DNA of 20,221 nt from contig CAMDVP010000023.1 in assembly GCA_945877525.1 (NCBI GenBank), positions 1 to 20,221 of the forward strand, in the 5' to 3' direction. Shown piece by piece: positions 7,421-15,790 of this stretch. Every line of letters starts with the position of its first letter. Positions within the stretch are counted from its first letter, which is position 1. The position numbers were made by a program, and so were the translations under genes. Origin of the DNA: an uncultured Clostridia bacterium (GTDB taxonomy: Bacteria; Bacillota; Clostridia; Christensenellales; Aristaeellaceae). The notes below the pieces were generated by a model. It saw only the letters and a program-made list of their open reading frames with translations, was not told where the DNA came from and made no database searches.

Positions 7421-9352
7421 TTACGCCCGCTTCATCAGGAAGAAATCGGTATGGATCTCTCTGGTCTGAATGAGGCATAGCACTGCAGCCATACCATACC
7501 CAATATAGTCACAAACAGGGATAGGAACGACCATCAGGATTGCCACGGCCAGTGCGACAATACGCTCAAGGATGGACATCCGTTTAAACAGATAACCGTT
7601 TACACAGCAGGAAAGTGCAAGCACTGCTACCAGACCATGCAGCGCGCCCAGAAGAATGGCCATGGCATCGCCCTGCCACAGAATGCCTGTATCAAAAACA
7701 AACAGGAACGGAATAATATAAGTGGCAATGCCAAAGAGGAAGGCCTTGATACCCGTTTTCATGGGCGGTGCTTCTGCAATGGCGGCGCCGGCGAAGGCTG
7801 CCACACACACGGGAGGCGTAATGTTGCTGACCACAGCAAAGTAGAATGCAAAGAAGTGCGCGGCTACGGGCGCCACACCCAACTGGATGATGGCGGGAAT
7901 TACTGTGGTCACCAAAACCAGATACACACCAACAGAGGGCATGCCACAGCCCAGCACAAGGGAAATCAGCGCCGTATAGATCAGGGTCAGCACCAGGTTG
8001 CCGCCCGCGGCGCCCACAATGATGCTGGACAGACGGGCGCTCAGGCCGGAGGAGAACATACAGCCAACGATGATGCCTGCGCAGGCACAGGCCATGCCAA
8101 CGGTAATAGCAGTTTTGCTCACTTTTTCAAAGGCGGCAATCATGCGCCGGGGCGTAATCCTTGTGTCCTTGCGCACAAAGCTGAGCAGGAACAGCACCAG
8201 AATACCCCAGAACGCTGCCATCACTGCGGTGTAGCCCCGCAAGAGGAAATAGACCAGAACCACCAGGCTGAGCAGTAGATGGCCGCCGTTTTTCAGCGTA
8301 AGCCAGAACTTCGGCAGCTGATCCTTGCTGGTAGGGGTCAGGTTTTTCAGCTTGCCGTTGAAATGAATGGTGGCCATCAGTGCAATATAGTACAGCACTG
8401 CAGGGATGACCGCATCCTTTACGATGGTGATATAAGGCACCTTCAGGTATTGCGCCATGATGAATGCTACAGCACCCATAATCGGCGGCATGTAGTTGCC
8501 CCCTGTGGATGCCACCGCCTCAATGGCACCTGCCTCCTCGGAGGAATACCCCACGGACTTCATCAGCGGGATGGTAAAGCAGCCGGTGGAAACGACATTG
8601 GACACGGAACTGCCGCTGATCGAGCCGAAAAGCGCACTGGAAATGGCTGCTGTTTTGGCGGGACCTGCAGTAAAGCGCCCACCGATGGAATATGCCAGAT
8701 CAATGAAATATCGCCCTGCGCCCGTCTGCTCCAGCAGTGCGCCAAACACCAGAAACAGGATGATGTAGGAGGCCATGGACTGAATTGGCTCAGAAAGAAT
8801 CCCCTGGTCGCTGACCAGCACATCCACCATACGCTTCCAGTTTGTCGGTATCGTTCGCAAAAAGCCGGGGAAATAGTTGGCAAAACGAGTATGGATGATG
8901 AAGAAGGTCGCCACCACCGTCATGGTGGTGCCTACCGTGCGCCTGGTAACAATCAGCACCAGCACAATGAAGATGGTACCGGCAATGGTATCTGCCGTGC
9001 TGGGACGGAAAAAACGCATCTGCCAGCCATCCAGGTCGGACAGGAAATAGATACCTACCCCCAGGGTGCAAAGGGCCAGAAACAGGTCCCACGCAAAAAA
9101 CCAGTTGAACTTGTCGTGCCACTTTTTGCGCTTGGTGGGAAACAGAAAGAAAGCAAACAAGAGCACAAAGAGCACAAAAATAAGGCGGTGTGCAATGCCA
9201 ACAGGGGCGCCGAAGTAGGCAGTCATGAGGAAATACAGGGTCATGACCATGGCCAGGGCGGACAGGCACAGCGCCATGACGGAATGCGGGGTGAGCTTTT
9301 TGCTTTCAAGGAAGTATTCAAAGAAACCTATTTCCTTCTTTGGTTCACTCAT
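7421..9352 (-). CDS. TRAP transporter fused permease (DctQ-DctM type, TAXI-associated)
   Basis: 643 residues with many hydrophobic helices: an N-terminal set equivalent to the small DctQ subunit, then the large DctM part. Diagnostic are SGSSVSNVVSTGCFTIPLM and ASTGGNYMPPIMGAVAFIMA, conserved in fused TRAP permeases that work with TAXI receptors, and the second-repeat GCGMPSVGVYLVLV with PPVCVAAFAGAAIA. It moves a carboxylate inward with sodium or protons. It lies directly downstream of the TAXI receptor gene, separated by 80 bases with a strong hairpin. The start at 9352 has GGAGG 8 bases upstream. The reading frame is intact even though its receptor gene is broken. Confidence 0.93.
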   Translation of the reverse strand: MSEPKKEIGFFEYFLESKKLTPHSVMALCLSALAMVMTLYFLMTAYFGAPVGIAHRLIFVLFVLLFAFFLFPTKRKKWHDKFNWFFAWDLFLALCTLGVGIYFLSDLDGWQMRFFRPSTADTIAGTIFIVLVLIVTRRTVGTTMTVVATFFIIHTRFANYFPGFLRTIPTNWKRMVDVLVSDQGILSEPIQSMASYIILFLVFGALLEQTGAGRYFIDLAYSIGGRFTAGPAKTAAISSALFGSISGSSVSNVVSTGCFTIPLMKSVGYSSEEAGAIEAVASTGGNYMPPIMGAVAFIMAQYLKVPYITIVKDAVIPAVLYYIALMATIHFNGKLKNLTPTSKDQLPKFWLTLKNGGHLLLSLVVLVYFLLRGYTAVMAAFWGILVLFLLSFVRKDTRITPRRMIAAFEKVSKTAITVGMACACAGIIVGCMFSSGLSARLSSIIVGAAGGNLVLTLIYTALISLVLGCGMPSVGVYLVLVTTVIPAIIQLGVAPVAAHFFAFYFAVVSNITPPVCVAAFAGAAIAEAPPMKTGIKAFLFGIATYIIPFLFVFDTGILWQGDAMAILLGALHGLVAVLALSCCVNGYLFKRMSILERIVALAVAILMVVPIPVCDYIGYGMAAVLCLIQTREIHTDFFLMKRA

Positions 9353-9401
9353 TCAACATACCTCCGAGGGGCTTGCGCCTCGTTTGTCATGCTGGAAAGA
9401 C

Positions 9402-9424
9402 GGAGGGGGCTTTACGCCCCCTCC
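9402..9424 (-). terminator. Strong hairpin between TAXI receptor and TRAP permease genes
   Basis: Perfect 9-base GC-rich arms, GGAGGGGGC (9402-9410) and GCCCCCTCC (9416-9424), 5-base loop, followed on the minus strand by CGTCTTTCC. It begins 8 bases after the receptor stop codon. It likely stops part of the transcripts or protects the receptor mRNA, as in the TTT operon of this window. Confidence 0.65.
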
Positions 9425-9432
9425 TCAAGCAG

Positions 9433-10420
9433 TTACTCGCCGATCAGGCCGATTTCCTTGTAGAACTTCAGTGCGCCGGGATGCACAGGGAAGTTCGGAT
9501 CTACACCTGCCAAAGGATTGGATTGAATCACGCCGTCGTTTTCGCTGTAGTACTTGCTGAAGGTTTCCGCGTTCTCATAGATTGCTTTGGTGATCTGGTA
9601 TACAAGCTCCTCGCTCAAATCCTTATGGCAGATCACCGAGGTAATGGCCGCCACCGTATAGACCGGCTCGGTCTGATACTCATCAAAGGTCAGGGGCTCA
9701 ATGGTCACGGCCTCCAGGCCCGGAACAGCCTGCTGTAGGGCGGGAATCTTTTCGGGATCAAGGCTGATCAGCTTGATGCCGGGATTTAGGCTCATGCTCT
9801 TCAGTTCGCTATGATCCAAGGGAAGCAGGCCGCTGGCAGCATCCAGGTTGCGGTTCGCGCAGCATATTCAGACGCTCGGAGTCACCCAGCAGGCTTACGG
9901 TACCGCCGTTTTCAGTCACCTTGTCCATGTCGATTCCGTGAGCAGCCAAGGAGGCGCGGGCGATGGCCAGCCCAGTCTGACCAGTGCGGCCGGGGGAGAT
10001 ACGCTTGTCGGAAAGGTCGTAGATGGTGTTGACGCTTTCATTCTCACGCAGGGAAACCCACAGGAAGGGCATGGAATACAGGGAAATCACATGGCAGATG
10101 TCGCCATGGGCGGCATCATAGTCACCCTGTCCCATGTAGGCGTCATAGGCCACGCCGGTGTACACCAGGCCCATCCAGCCTTCCTTGTTCTGCACGGTGG
10201 TAGGATTGGCCGAACCGCCGCCGGGGGCAACGCGGGCCAGCATGCCGGGCACATTGTTCTGAATCACTGTGGCGATTTCAGAGCCTACATTGTACCAACT
10301 GCCGCCGCTGGAGCCGCTGAATACCTCCAGAAAGTCCGGGTCGGCTGCCTGCGCAAGAGGAAGCGCGCAGATGTTCAGCAGAAGAATCATCGTCAGGGTC
10401 CAAAGCAGTACCTTTTTCAT
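9433..10420 (-). pseudogene. TAXI-family TRAP receptor, interrupted by a frameshift
   Basis: The N-terminal 203-codon frame (10420 to 9809) and the C-terminal frame (to 9433) are two halves of one TAXI solute receptor. A signal peptide (MKKVLLWTLTMILLLN..., cleaved after AQA) precedes GSSGGSWYNVGSEIA, the TAXI glycine motif. After LNMLRE the frame goes out of register and stops at 9809-9811; the next frame resumes with NLDAASGLLPLDHSELK. Removing one base of the CC pair at about 9852-9853 restores a continuous protein of about 328 residues, the family length. Either the gene is newly inactivated or this is a sequencing/assembly error; absence of other damage and of a long homopolymer leaves both open. 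AGGAGGAG precedes the ATG. Confidence 0.88.
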
Positions 10421-10450
10421 GGTCTCCTCCTTTTTCTGGTTTCTCCCAGA

Positions 10451-10479
10451 AGAATACTTTTATTACTGCAACGCAGCAA
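10451..10479 (-). promoter_or_regulatory. Candidate promoter before the TAXI receptor gene
   Basis: Minus strand: TTGCTG (10474-10479), 17-base spacer, TATTCT (10451-10456). A transcript would begin about 24 bases before the receptor start codon, in the 152-base gap after the small membrane protein gene. It would allow extra receptor synthesis; the match is moderate. Confidence 0.4.
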
Positions 10480-10572
10480 TTTCGAATGGAAGCGACAGGC
10501 TCCGAGGTCATGTATGCCGCTGTGGAACCTTATCATTGAACCGGGCTGAGGGCAAGAACCTGCACCGGGGGC

Positions 10573-10827
10573 TTATCCCGGGAGATGCTCCCCGGAAGCG
10601 GACGGTGCCTCTGCTTTCGCATCGGGAGCTTTTTCCTTGGAAAACCACCTGCGGTATATCACGCGATAGGATGCCATCAGGATGACAATTGCCACATAGC
10701 TGCCCACTAAAAACAGGTTTAGCTTCAGCTGGTGAACACGGGCTGCGCCCATGCCCATCACCACAGAAACAATCAGGATCAACAGACACCATTCCGCAAG
10801 GGATTCCCATTTGGATGTCTCTTTCAT
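10573..10827 (-). CDS. Small membrane protein of unknown function
   Basis: 84 residues, not recognised. Two hydrophobic segments are visible, about residues 12-29 (WCLLILIVSVVMGMGAAR) and 36-57 (LNLFLVGSYVAIVILMASYR), joined by a short loop, then a basic stretch (RRWFSKEK) and a polar alanine/proline-rich tail. It is likely a two-helix inner membrane protein. The ribosome binding site AGGAGAG precedes the ATG, and it starts 14 bases after the dehydratase gene, so it is part of the operon. Placement next to TAXI-TRAP genes suggests a transport-related helper, but it does not look like DctQ, which is already fused into the permease. Confidence 0.7.
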   Translation of the reverse strand: MKETSKWESLAEWCLLILIVSVVMGMGAARVHQLKLNLFLVGSYVAIVILMASYRVIYRRWFSKEKAPDAKAEAPSASGEHLPG

Positions 10828-10841
10828 ACCGCTCTCTCCTG

Positions 10842-12518
10842 TCAGTCCAGGCGGGCTCCCTGATTTGCCGGGCCGCCATACTTCTTGTAAAGGCTCAGGA
10901 TACCCCTGTATTCCTTGGCATCCTTGGGGTTGGGGGCAGGCTGACGGGTGGTGAAGATGCTCTCATCCAATGCGTTAATGCTGCGGTTCGTCACATCGAT
11001 GGCAATCATGTCGCCATCCCGCAGGTAAGCCAGAGGGCCGCCCCCTGCCGCCTCGGGCGTCATCTGACATACGCCAAAGCCGCGGGCAAAGCCGGAGAAA
11101 CGGGCATCGGTAATCACAGCTACATCCTTGTCCAGGCCCATGCCGCACACCGATGCCTGCACCGCGTAGATGTCCGGCATACCGGGTCCGCCCTTGGGGC
11201 CCTCAAAGCGCACCACCATTACATCGCCACGATTGATTTTGCCCTGGGCCAGCGCCTCCAGCGCATCCTCCTGGCAGTCAAACACCCGCGCCGGACCTGT
11301 GTGAGCCAGGTTCTCACGATAGCGGGCCGACTGGCGCAGGATGGCGCCGCCAGGAGCCAGGTTGCCGCGCAGCACAGCGATACCTCCATCGACGGAGATG
11401 GGATTGTCCACGCTGTACACCACATTGCGATCGATGGTGTGAGGCTCCTCGGCATCCAGGTTATCCGCCAGAGTTTGTCCACTCACGGTCAGCACATCGG
11501 TGTGGAGGCTTCCGCGCAGCTCGTTCATCACCACGGGCATGCCGCCGCACTTTTCAAAGTCGGTCTGATGATAGGGGCCATTGGGCTTGACATTCACAAG
11601 GCAGGGCGTGCGGCGGCTGATTTCGCTGATGTAATCCAGCGTGATGGTGTCGTCATAGCCCAGCTCCTTGGCCAGGGACAGGATATGCACCACGGAGTTG
11701 GTCGAACCGCCCAGGGCCATCATCATCATGATCATATTGTCCATGGCGTCGCGAGTCATCACATCCCGGGCTCGAATGTCTTTTTCCACCAGCTCGGCAA
11801 TCTTGTTACCGGCATGCTTGGCTGCACGCAGGATTTCGCTGGAGGTGGACAGCATGGTAGAGGTGCCGGGCAGACACATGCCCAGGGCTTCTGCCAGGCA
11901 CTGCATCGTATTGGCAGTACCCATGAGAGGGCAGGCGCCCCAGGAGGGACAGGCCTGATCCTCCATGCGACGAATCTGCTGGGCAGTGATCTTTCCGGCG
12001 GGATAGCTTCCCATCACCTGCTCATCCAGGTCGGACAGGGAGAAGGACACGCCGTCCAGTTCACCCGTAGCCATGGTGCCAGCGCACACAACAATGGAAG
12101 GCAGATTCAGTCGGGCGGCAGCAATCAACATGCCGGGAACCACCTTGTCGCAGGCGGTCATGAAGACAATGCCGTCAAACATCTGGCTGTTCACAATGGT
12201 TTCGATTTCAAAGCTCATCACTTCCCGGGTGGACAGGTCATAGCGAATGCCGTCTAATCCCAGGGTCAGCGTGCCGCACTGGGAAATCACGCCAAACTCC
12301 ACAGGGGTCGCGCCGCTTTGCCACACGCCCTCCTTAACCTTGGCGGTCAGCATATTGAGGCCATAGTGGCCGGGACACACCTCGCCCCAGCTGTTCACCA
12401 CCGCAATCAGCGGGCGGGAAAGATCCTCATCGGTGAAGCCCATGGCCTTATAGACTGCGCGGCGGTGTGCACCCTCCACACCGGTCATATACTTTTTGGT
12501 GGGGTATCCCATCTTCAT
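10842..12518 (-). CDS. IlvD/Edd-family Fe-S dehydratase
   Basis: 558 residues, the usual size for the dihydroxy-acid/sugar-acid dehydratase family, which removes water from a 2,3-dihydroxy carboxylate to give a 2-keto-3-deoxy acid. Cysteines C48 (NSWGEVCPG), C123 (CDKVVPGM) and C196 (GACPLMGTANTM) match the three cluster-binding positions of [2Fe-2S] members. The C-terminal VRFEGPKGGPGMP and TDARFSG motifs are intact. One departure is GVCQMTPEAAGGGP, where most members have GHVSPEA. Location with an alcohol dehydrogenase, GntR regulator and TRAP carrier favours sugar-acid or related hydroxy-acid breakdown over valine synthesis. The start may be ATG 12518 or ATG 12512; AAGGAAGG lies upstream of both. 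Confidence 0.92.
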   Translation of the reverse strand: MKMGYPTKKYMTGVEGAHRRAVYKAMGFTDEDLSRPLIAVVNSWGEVCPGHYGLNMLTAKVKEGVWQSGATPVEFGVISQCGTLTLGLDGIRYDLSTREVMSFEIETIVNSQMFDGIVFMTACDKVVPGMLIAAARLNLPSIVVCAGTMATGELDGVSFSLSDLDEQVMGSYPAGKITAQQIRRMEDQACPSWGACPLMGTANTMQCLAEALGMCLPGTSTMLSTSSEILRAAKHAGNKIAELVEKDIRARDVMTRDAMDNMIMMMMALGGSTNSVVHILSLAKELGYDDTITLDYISEISRRTPCLVNVKPNGPYHQTDFEKCGGMPVVMNELRGSLHTDVLTVSGQTLADNLDAEEPHTIDRNVVYSVDNPISVDGGIAVLRGNLAPGGAILRQSARYRENLAHTGPARVFDCQEDALEALAQGKINRGDVMVVRFEGPKGGPGMPDIYAVQASVCGMGLDKDVAVITDARFSGFARGFGVCQMTPEAAGGGPLAYLRDGDMIAIDVTNRSINALDESIFTTRQPAPNPKDAKEYRGILSLYKKYGGPANQGARLD

Positions 12519-12531
12519 TTCCTTCCTTCTA

Positions 12532-13554
12532 TCAGGGTTTCAGAATGATCTTCAGAGGCTGCTGAGAGGGATCACGTTTGAGCGTCATTGCTTCCTGCAC
12601 CTGCGAGAGGGGCACGATGTGGGTTATCAGGCTTTTCACATCAATCTGGCCTGTGGACACCAGGTCAAGCCCACGCTGAAAATCCCAGCAGTAGCTGGAG
12701 GTTCCAATGACCTCCACCTCGCGAACCATGGCATCCACCAGAGGACGGGCATTGAAATCCTGCTCGAAGATACCGAAGATGATGGCTTTGCCGCCGCGCC
12801 TGACCACCTGAATAGCCTGGTTGAAGGTGGCTGGTGCGCCCACTGCCTCAAAGGCCACATCCACGCCGCGTCCATGGGTCTGGCGTAGGATCTCATCCAC
12901 AGATTCCTGGCAGCTCTTCATGGGAATACAGCCATAGCTGCGCGCCAGCTCCAAATTGCGTTCCAGCAGGCCCAGCACATACACATGGGTGGCGCCGCAT
13001 GCACGGGCCAACTGGGCCAGCATCAGCGCAATGGGACCATCGCCCATCACAGCCACATGATCGCATAGCTGGATATGAGCCTTCATAGCTGCGTGGACGG
13101 TGCAGGCCAGGGGCTCCATCAGAGCGCCTTCTTCAAAGCTGACATTCTCAGGGAGAACATGGCACCAGCGCTCCTCAGCATAGTAGAAGTCTGCGTAGCC
13201 GCTATTGTCGCTGCGGTATTTCAAGCGCAGGTTTTCGCAGTAGTCATAGCGGCCATGCTGGCAATACCAGCACTTACCGCAGGTGATCAGCGGCTCTACG
13301 CATACCCTGGTACCGGGCTTCAGGCTTTCTACGCCAGCACCAACGGCGTCCACCACGCCTGCCAGTTCATGACCAATGGTGGTAGGCAGCTTTACATAGG
13401 GATGACGTCCAGAGAAAATGTGCATGTCGCTTCCGCACACGGCGCTGGCCTTGACAGCAATGCGCACCTCGCCTGCGGCAGGCTCCCGCTTCTCGATTTC
13501 CTCCAGGACAATCGTTTCGGGCGCGGTGATCCTCGCCCTGCGGAAAACATCCAT
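12532..13554 (-). CDS. Zinc-dependent alcohol dehydrogenase (MDR family; sorbitol/threonine dehydrogenase-like)
   Basis: 340 residues. Catalytic zinc ligands are C40, H62-E63 and E147; the structural zinc loop is C92, C95, C98 and C106. The GHELAGVVDAVGAGV signature is complete. The Rossmann motif is GDGPIALMLA (171-180), a variant of the usual GxGxxG. It would oxidise a secondary alcohol of a polyol or hydroxy acid with NAD(P). The ATG at 13554 was chosen because GAGGAGGG lies 7 bases upstream and the family's N-terminus aligns there; the open frame extends further upstream into the preceding gene without support. It starts 13 bases after the enoate-reductase-like gene and ends 13 bases before the dehydratase. 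Confidence 0.92.
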   Translation of the reverse strand: MDVFRRARITAPETIVLEEIEKREPAAGEVRIAVKASAVCGSDMHIFSGRHPYVKLPTTIGHELAGVVDAVGAGVESLKPGTRVCVEPLITCGKCWYCQHGRYDYCENLRLKYRSDNSGYADFYYAEERWCHVLPENVSFEEGALMEPLACTVHAAMKAHIQLCDHVAVMGDGPIALMLAQLARACGATHVYVLGLLERNLELARSYGCIPMKSCQESVDEILRQTHGRGVDVAFEAVGAPATFNQAIQVVRRGGKAIIFGIFEQDFNARPLVDAMVREVEVIGTSSYCWDFQRGLDLVSTGQIDVKSLITHIVPLSQVQEAMTLKRDPSQQPLKIILKP

Positions 13555-13567
13555 TGCCTTTCCCTCC

Positions 13568-15595
13568 TCAGATCTTCTCGGCCACTTCATAGCCTGCCTG
13601 GAACGCCTTGAGCGCGTTGCCAATCACATTGCAGTCGCCAATGCGGAACAGGGGAATTCCCTTGGCCTCCACCGTATCCTTGATTTCATTGCGGCAGGTC
13701 ATTCCGACGCTCATAACCACGGTATCCGCCGTGAGGAAGAATTCCATGCCTTCCTTTTCGCAGATCAGACCTTTGTCCACAATCTTTTTCACCTTTACAT
13801 TGTTGGCAACGCTGATGTTTTTGGGGAAGAACCGCTTGAACATATTCCCGCGGTTTGTAAAGCCCATACCGGGAACGAAGCTGTCGCGGGCAGTAATCAC
13901 GCTGACATGCTTGCCCTGATCAGCCAGGGCCTCGGCCACATCCGCCGCGGCGTGGCCGGCGCTGCAGGCATAGCTTTCACTGGTCTGCATGCCAGCCACA
14001 TCATCGGGAATAGGATTGGACACCTTGCGGCAAGTCCAGTTGCAGTTGTACCCGCAAGCCACCACCACCACATAGTCTCCCACTTCACGCGTGCCATCCA
14101 GGGCCTGCTGAGCATTGATCACATGGGGCAGCTCCACACCCTCCAGGTTGGGCAGCTTGAAATCGGCGCCTGTGGCGTCCACCACCACATCAGGAGCCAC
14201 TTCCTCCAGCACCTTGGCAGAGAAGGGACGATTAAGCAGAATTTCCACGCCGCTCTTTTCCAGGGCATGCTTCAAATAGGCAAACACATCGGCCACTTCC
14301 GCCTTAGCCTTGGTATACTTGCAGGAACCATACAGGCCGCCCAGTTGACCGTCACGTTCAATCAGGGTTACCGTGCAGCCCTTGCGGCTCAGTTCCAGCG
14401 CGGCCTCACACCCGGCAGGGCCGCCACCCACCACCAGCACCTTCCGGTCGCTGCGGGCCTGGTCGTGGGCCATGCGATCGCTCATCTTGCGGCCCATGCA
14501 GGGATTCACCATGCAGGTGATCGGCTTTTTCATCCACAATTCATCATAGCATCCCTGGCAGCAGGAGGTGCAGGGAATCACATCCTGCTCATCACCAAAT
14601 AGCACCTTGTTGGCATAATCAGGGTCGGCAATCATCTGCTTGCCAAAGGCCACGAAGTCGGCCTTGCCCTCGGCCACTGCAGCATTGGCAATCTCGGCGT
14701 TCAAGCGCTTGACTGCAATCACGGGGATGTTTACGCTGCGCCGAATGCGCTCGGACAGGTGAAGCCACGCGCCCCGGGGCATGCCGGAGGAATGGTCGTT
14801 GAAGCTCAGTTCGCTGTCGCGCATGCCGGCCGACACATTCAGGCAGTCCACACCGGCGCTTTCCAACTGCTGGGCAATCATCTGGGCTTCTACAGGAGTA
14901 TTACCGTTGTCCTTGACATAATCATCTGCATTAATGCGGGCAATGATGGCAAAATCCTTACCGCAGCGGCGACGAATGGCTTCCACGATTTCACGGCAGA
15001 ATTTTACACCGCCCGCGATGCCGCCATACTCGTCTGTGCGCTGGTTGCTCAGTGGGGTCAGGAAATTGTTGGCCAGGTAGCCGTGGGCAAAGATCAACTC
15101 TACGCCGTCCAGGCCGGCTTCCTTCGCATATGCTGCGCCCTGGCCGAACATCTCGACGATTTCCTTGATTTCTTCCACACTCAGTACATGCGGGGTATCA
15201 GGGTACAGGGGAGACTTGCTTGCAATGGGCGAGGGCGCCACAGGATCCATGCCTGTGGTGCTGCGGCGGGTTTGGCGGCCCACATGGCTCAACTGCACCA
15301 TGACCTTCGCGCCATACTGATGGCACCCTTCGGCAATGGCCCGGAACCCGGGAATATACTTCTCGTCATCAATGGCAGGGTTGAGCACACTGCGGCTTCT
15401 GGGATAATCTACTGAAGTGGCCTCTACGATTACCAAACCAGCACCGCCCCGGGCGCGCGAGACATAGAAATCAATGGACTCCTCCGTCATCAGCGCATTG
15501 TGGGTATAGTTGTTGTTGAGCGCAGGCATCACAATGCGGTTTTTGATTTGCAGACATCCGATCCTTCCAGGCTGAGCAAGCGCTTCATATTTCAT
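13568..15595 (-). CDS. 4Fe-4S Old Yellow Enzyme family reductase (enoate/2,4-dienoyl-CoA reductase type)
   Basis: 675 residues with the three-part layout of this family. An FMN-binding TIM barrel covers about 1-340, including LIFAHGYLANNFLTPLSNQR and TDEYGG. A 4Fe-4S motif follows, C342-x2-C345-x3-C349-x11-C361. A C-terminal FAD/NAD(P)H part starts at VLVVGGGPAGCEAALEL (GGGPAG about 390-395). Relatives (2-enoate reductase, 2,4-dienoyl-CoA reductase, BaiCD/BaiH) reduce activated C=C bonds with NAD(P)H, often on alpha,beta-unsaturated carboxylates or ketones. The ATG at 15595 has TAGGAGG 10 bases upstream; an upstream GTG-initiated extension to 15760 lacks support. It is the first gene of its unit, behind a consensus promoter and a leader of about 190 bases. 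The exact substrate is unknown. Confidence 0.92.
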   Translation of the reverse strand: MKYEALAQPGRIGCLQIKNRIVMPALNNNYTHNALMTEESIDFYVSRARGGAGLVIVEATSVDYPRSRSVLNPAIDDEKYIPGFRAIAEGCHQYGAKVMVQLSHVGRQTRRSTTGMDPVAPSPIASKSPLYPDTPHVLSVEEIKEIVEMFGQGAAYAKEAGLDGVELIFAHGYLANNFLTPLSNQRTDEYGGIAGGVKFCREIVEAIRRRCGKDFAIIARINADDYVKDNGNTPVEAQMIAQQLESAGVDCLNVSAGMRDSELSFNDHSSGMPRGAWLHLSERIRRSVNIPVIAVKRLNAEIANAAVAEGKADFVAFGKQMIADPDYANKVLFGDEQDVIPCTSCCQGCYDELWMKKPITCMVNPCMGRKMSDRMAHDQARSDRKVLVVGGGPAGCEAALELSRKGCTVTLIERDGQLGGLYGSCKYTKAKAEVADVFAYLKHALEKSGVEILLNRPFSAKVLEEVAPDVVVDATGADFKLPNLEGVELPHVINAQQALDGTREVGDYVVVVACGYNCNWTCRKVSNPIPDDVAGMQTSESYACSAGHAAADVAEALADQGKHVSVITARDSFVPGMGFTNRGNMFKRFFPKNISVANNVKVKKIVDKGLICEKEGMEFFLTADTVVMSVGMTCRNEIKDTVEAKGIPLFRIGDCNVIGNALKAFQAGYEVAEKI

Positions 15596-15784
15596 AGCGA
15601 CATATCCTCCTACCTTTTCTTTTGGGGCCTCCTGATGAAAACTGCTTTTCGTTTTTTGCAGGGTATGGGAACACATCGGGAACCCTGACGGTACCGTGGC
15701 CGCACACCAACTTACGGCTGTCCTTTCATCTCTGCGGCGCTGTCCGCACCTGAAATGCACGGCCTGTCGCGTGCGATCATCGAT
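15596..15784 (-). other. Long 5' leader of the enoate-reductase-like gene
   Basis: The predicted transcript start (near 15784) lies about 190 bases before the start codon. The leader contains the palindrome ACGGTACCGT (15688-15697), which shares GGTACC with the palindrome at the GntR promoter, and several short GC-rich pairings. I recognise no known riboswitch class in it. It carries an open but probably non-coding frame. Confidence 0.45.
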
Positions 15785-15790
15785 GGCATG

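Noticed and set aside
8279..9463. Plus-strand open frame (394 codons) opposite the TRAP permease
   Set aside because: Low-complexity basic/histidine-rich translation, antisense to an unmistakable membrane protein gene.
10689..12257. Long plus-strand open frame (522 codons) opposite the dehydratase
   Set aside because: Composition is histidine- and glycine-rich with no domain, and it mirrors the codon pattern of the real minus-strand dehydratase gene.
10842..12518. Assignment as the valine/isoleucine biosynthesis enzyme IlvD
   Set aside because: No other branched-chain amino acid genes nearby; catabolic context makes a sugar-acid or hydroxy-acid dehydratase at least as likely.
13555..13623. 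Upstream extension of the zinc alcohol dehydrogenase
   Set aside because: It overlaps the end of the preceding gene, is arginine-rich, and a strong ribosome binding site precedes ATG 13554.
13568..15595. Assignment as bile acid enzyme BaiCD/BaiH
   Set aside because: The domain layout fits, but no bile acid-specific neighbours (CoA ligase, BaiE-type dehydratase, CoA transferase) are present; only the family is supported.
15596..15760. GTG-started N-terminal extension of the enoate-reductase-like protein
   Set aside because: Family N-terminus and a TAGGAGG site both place the start at 15595; the extension has no family match.
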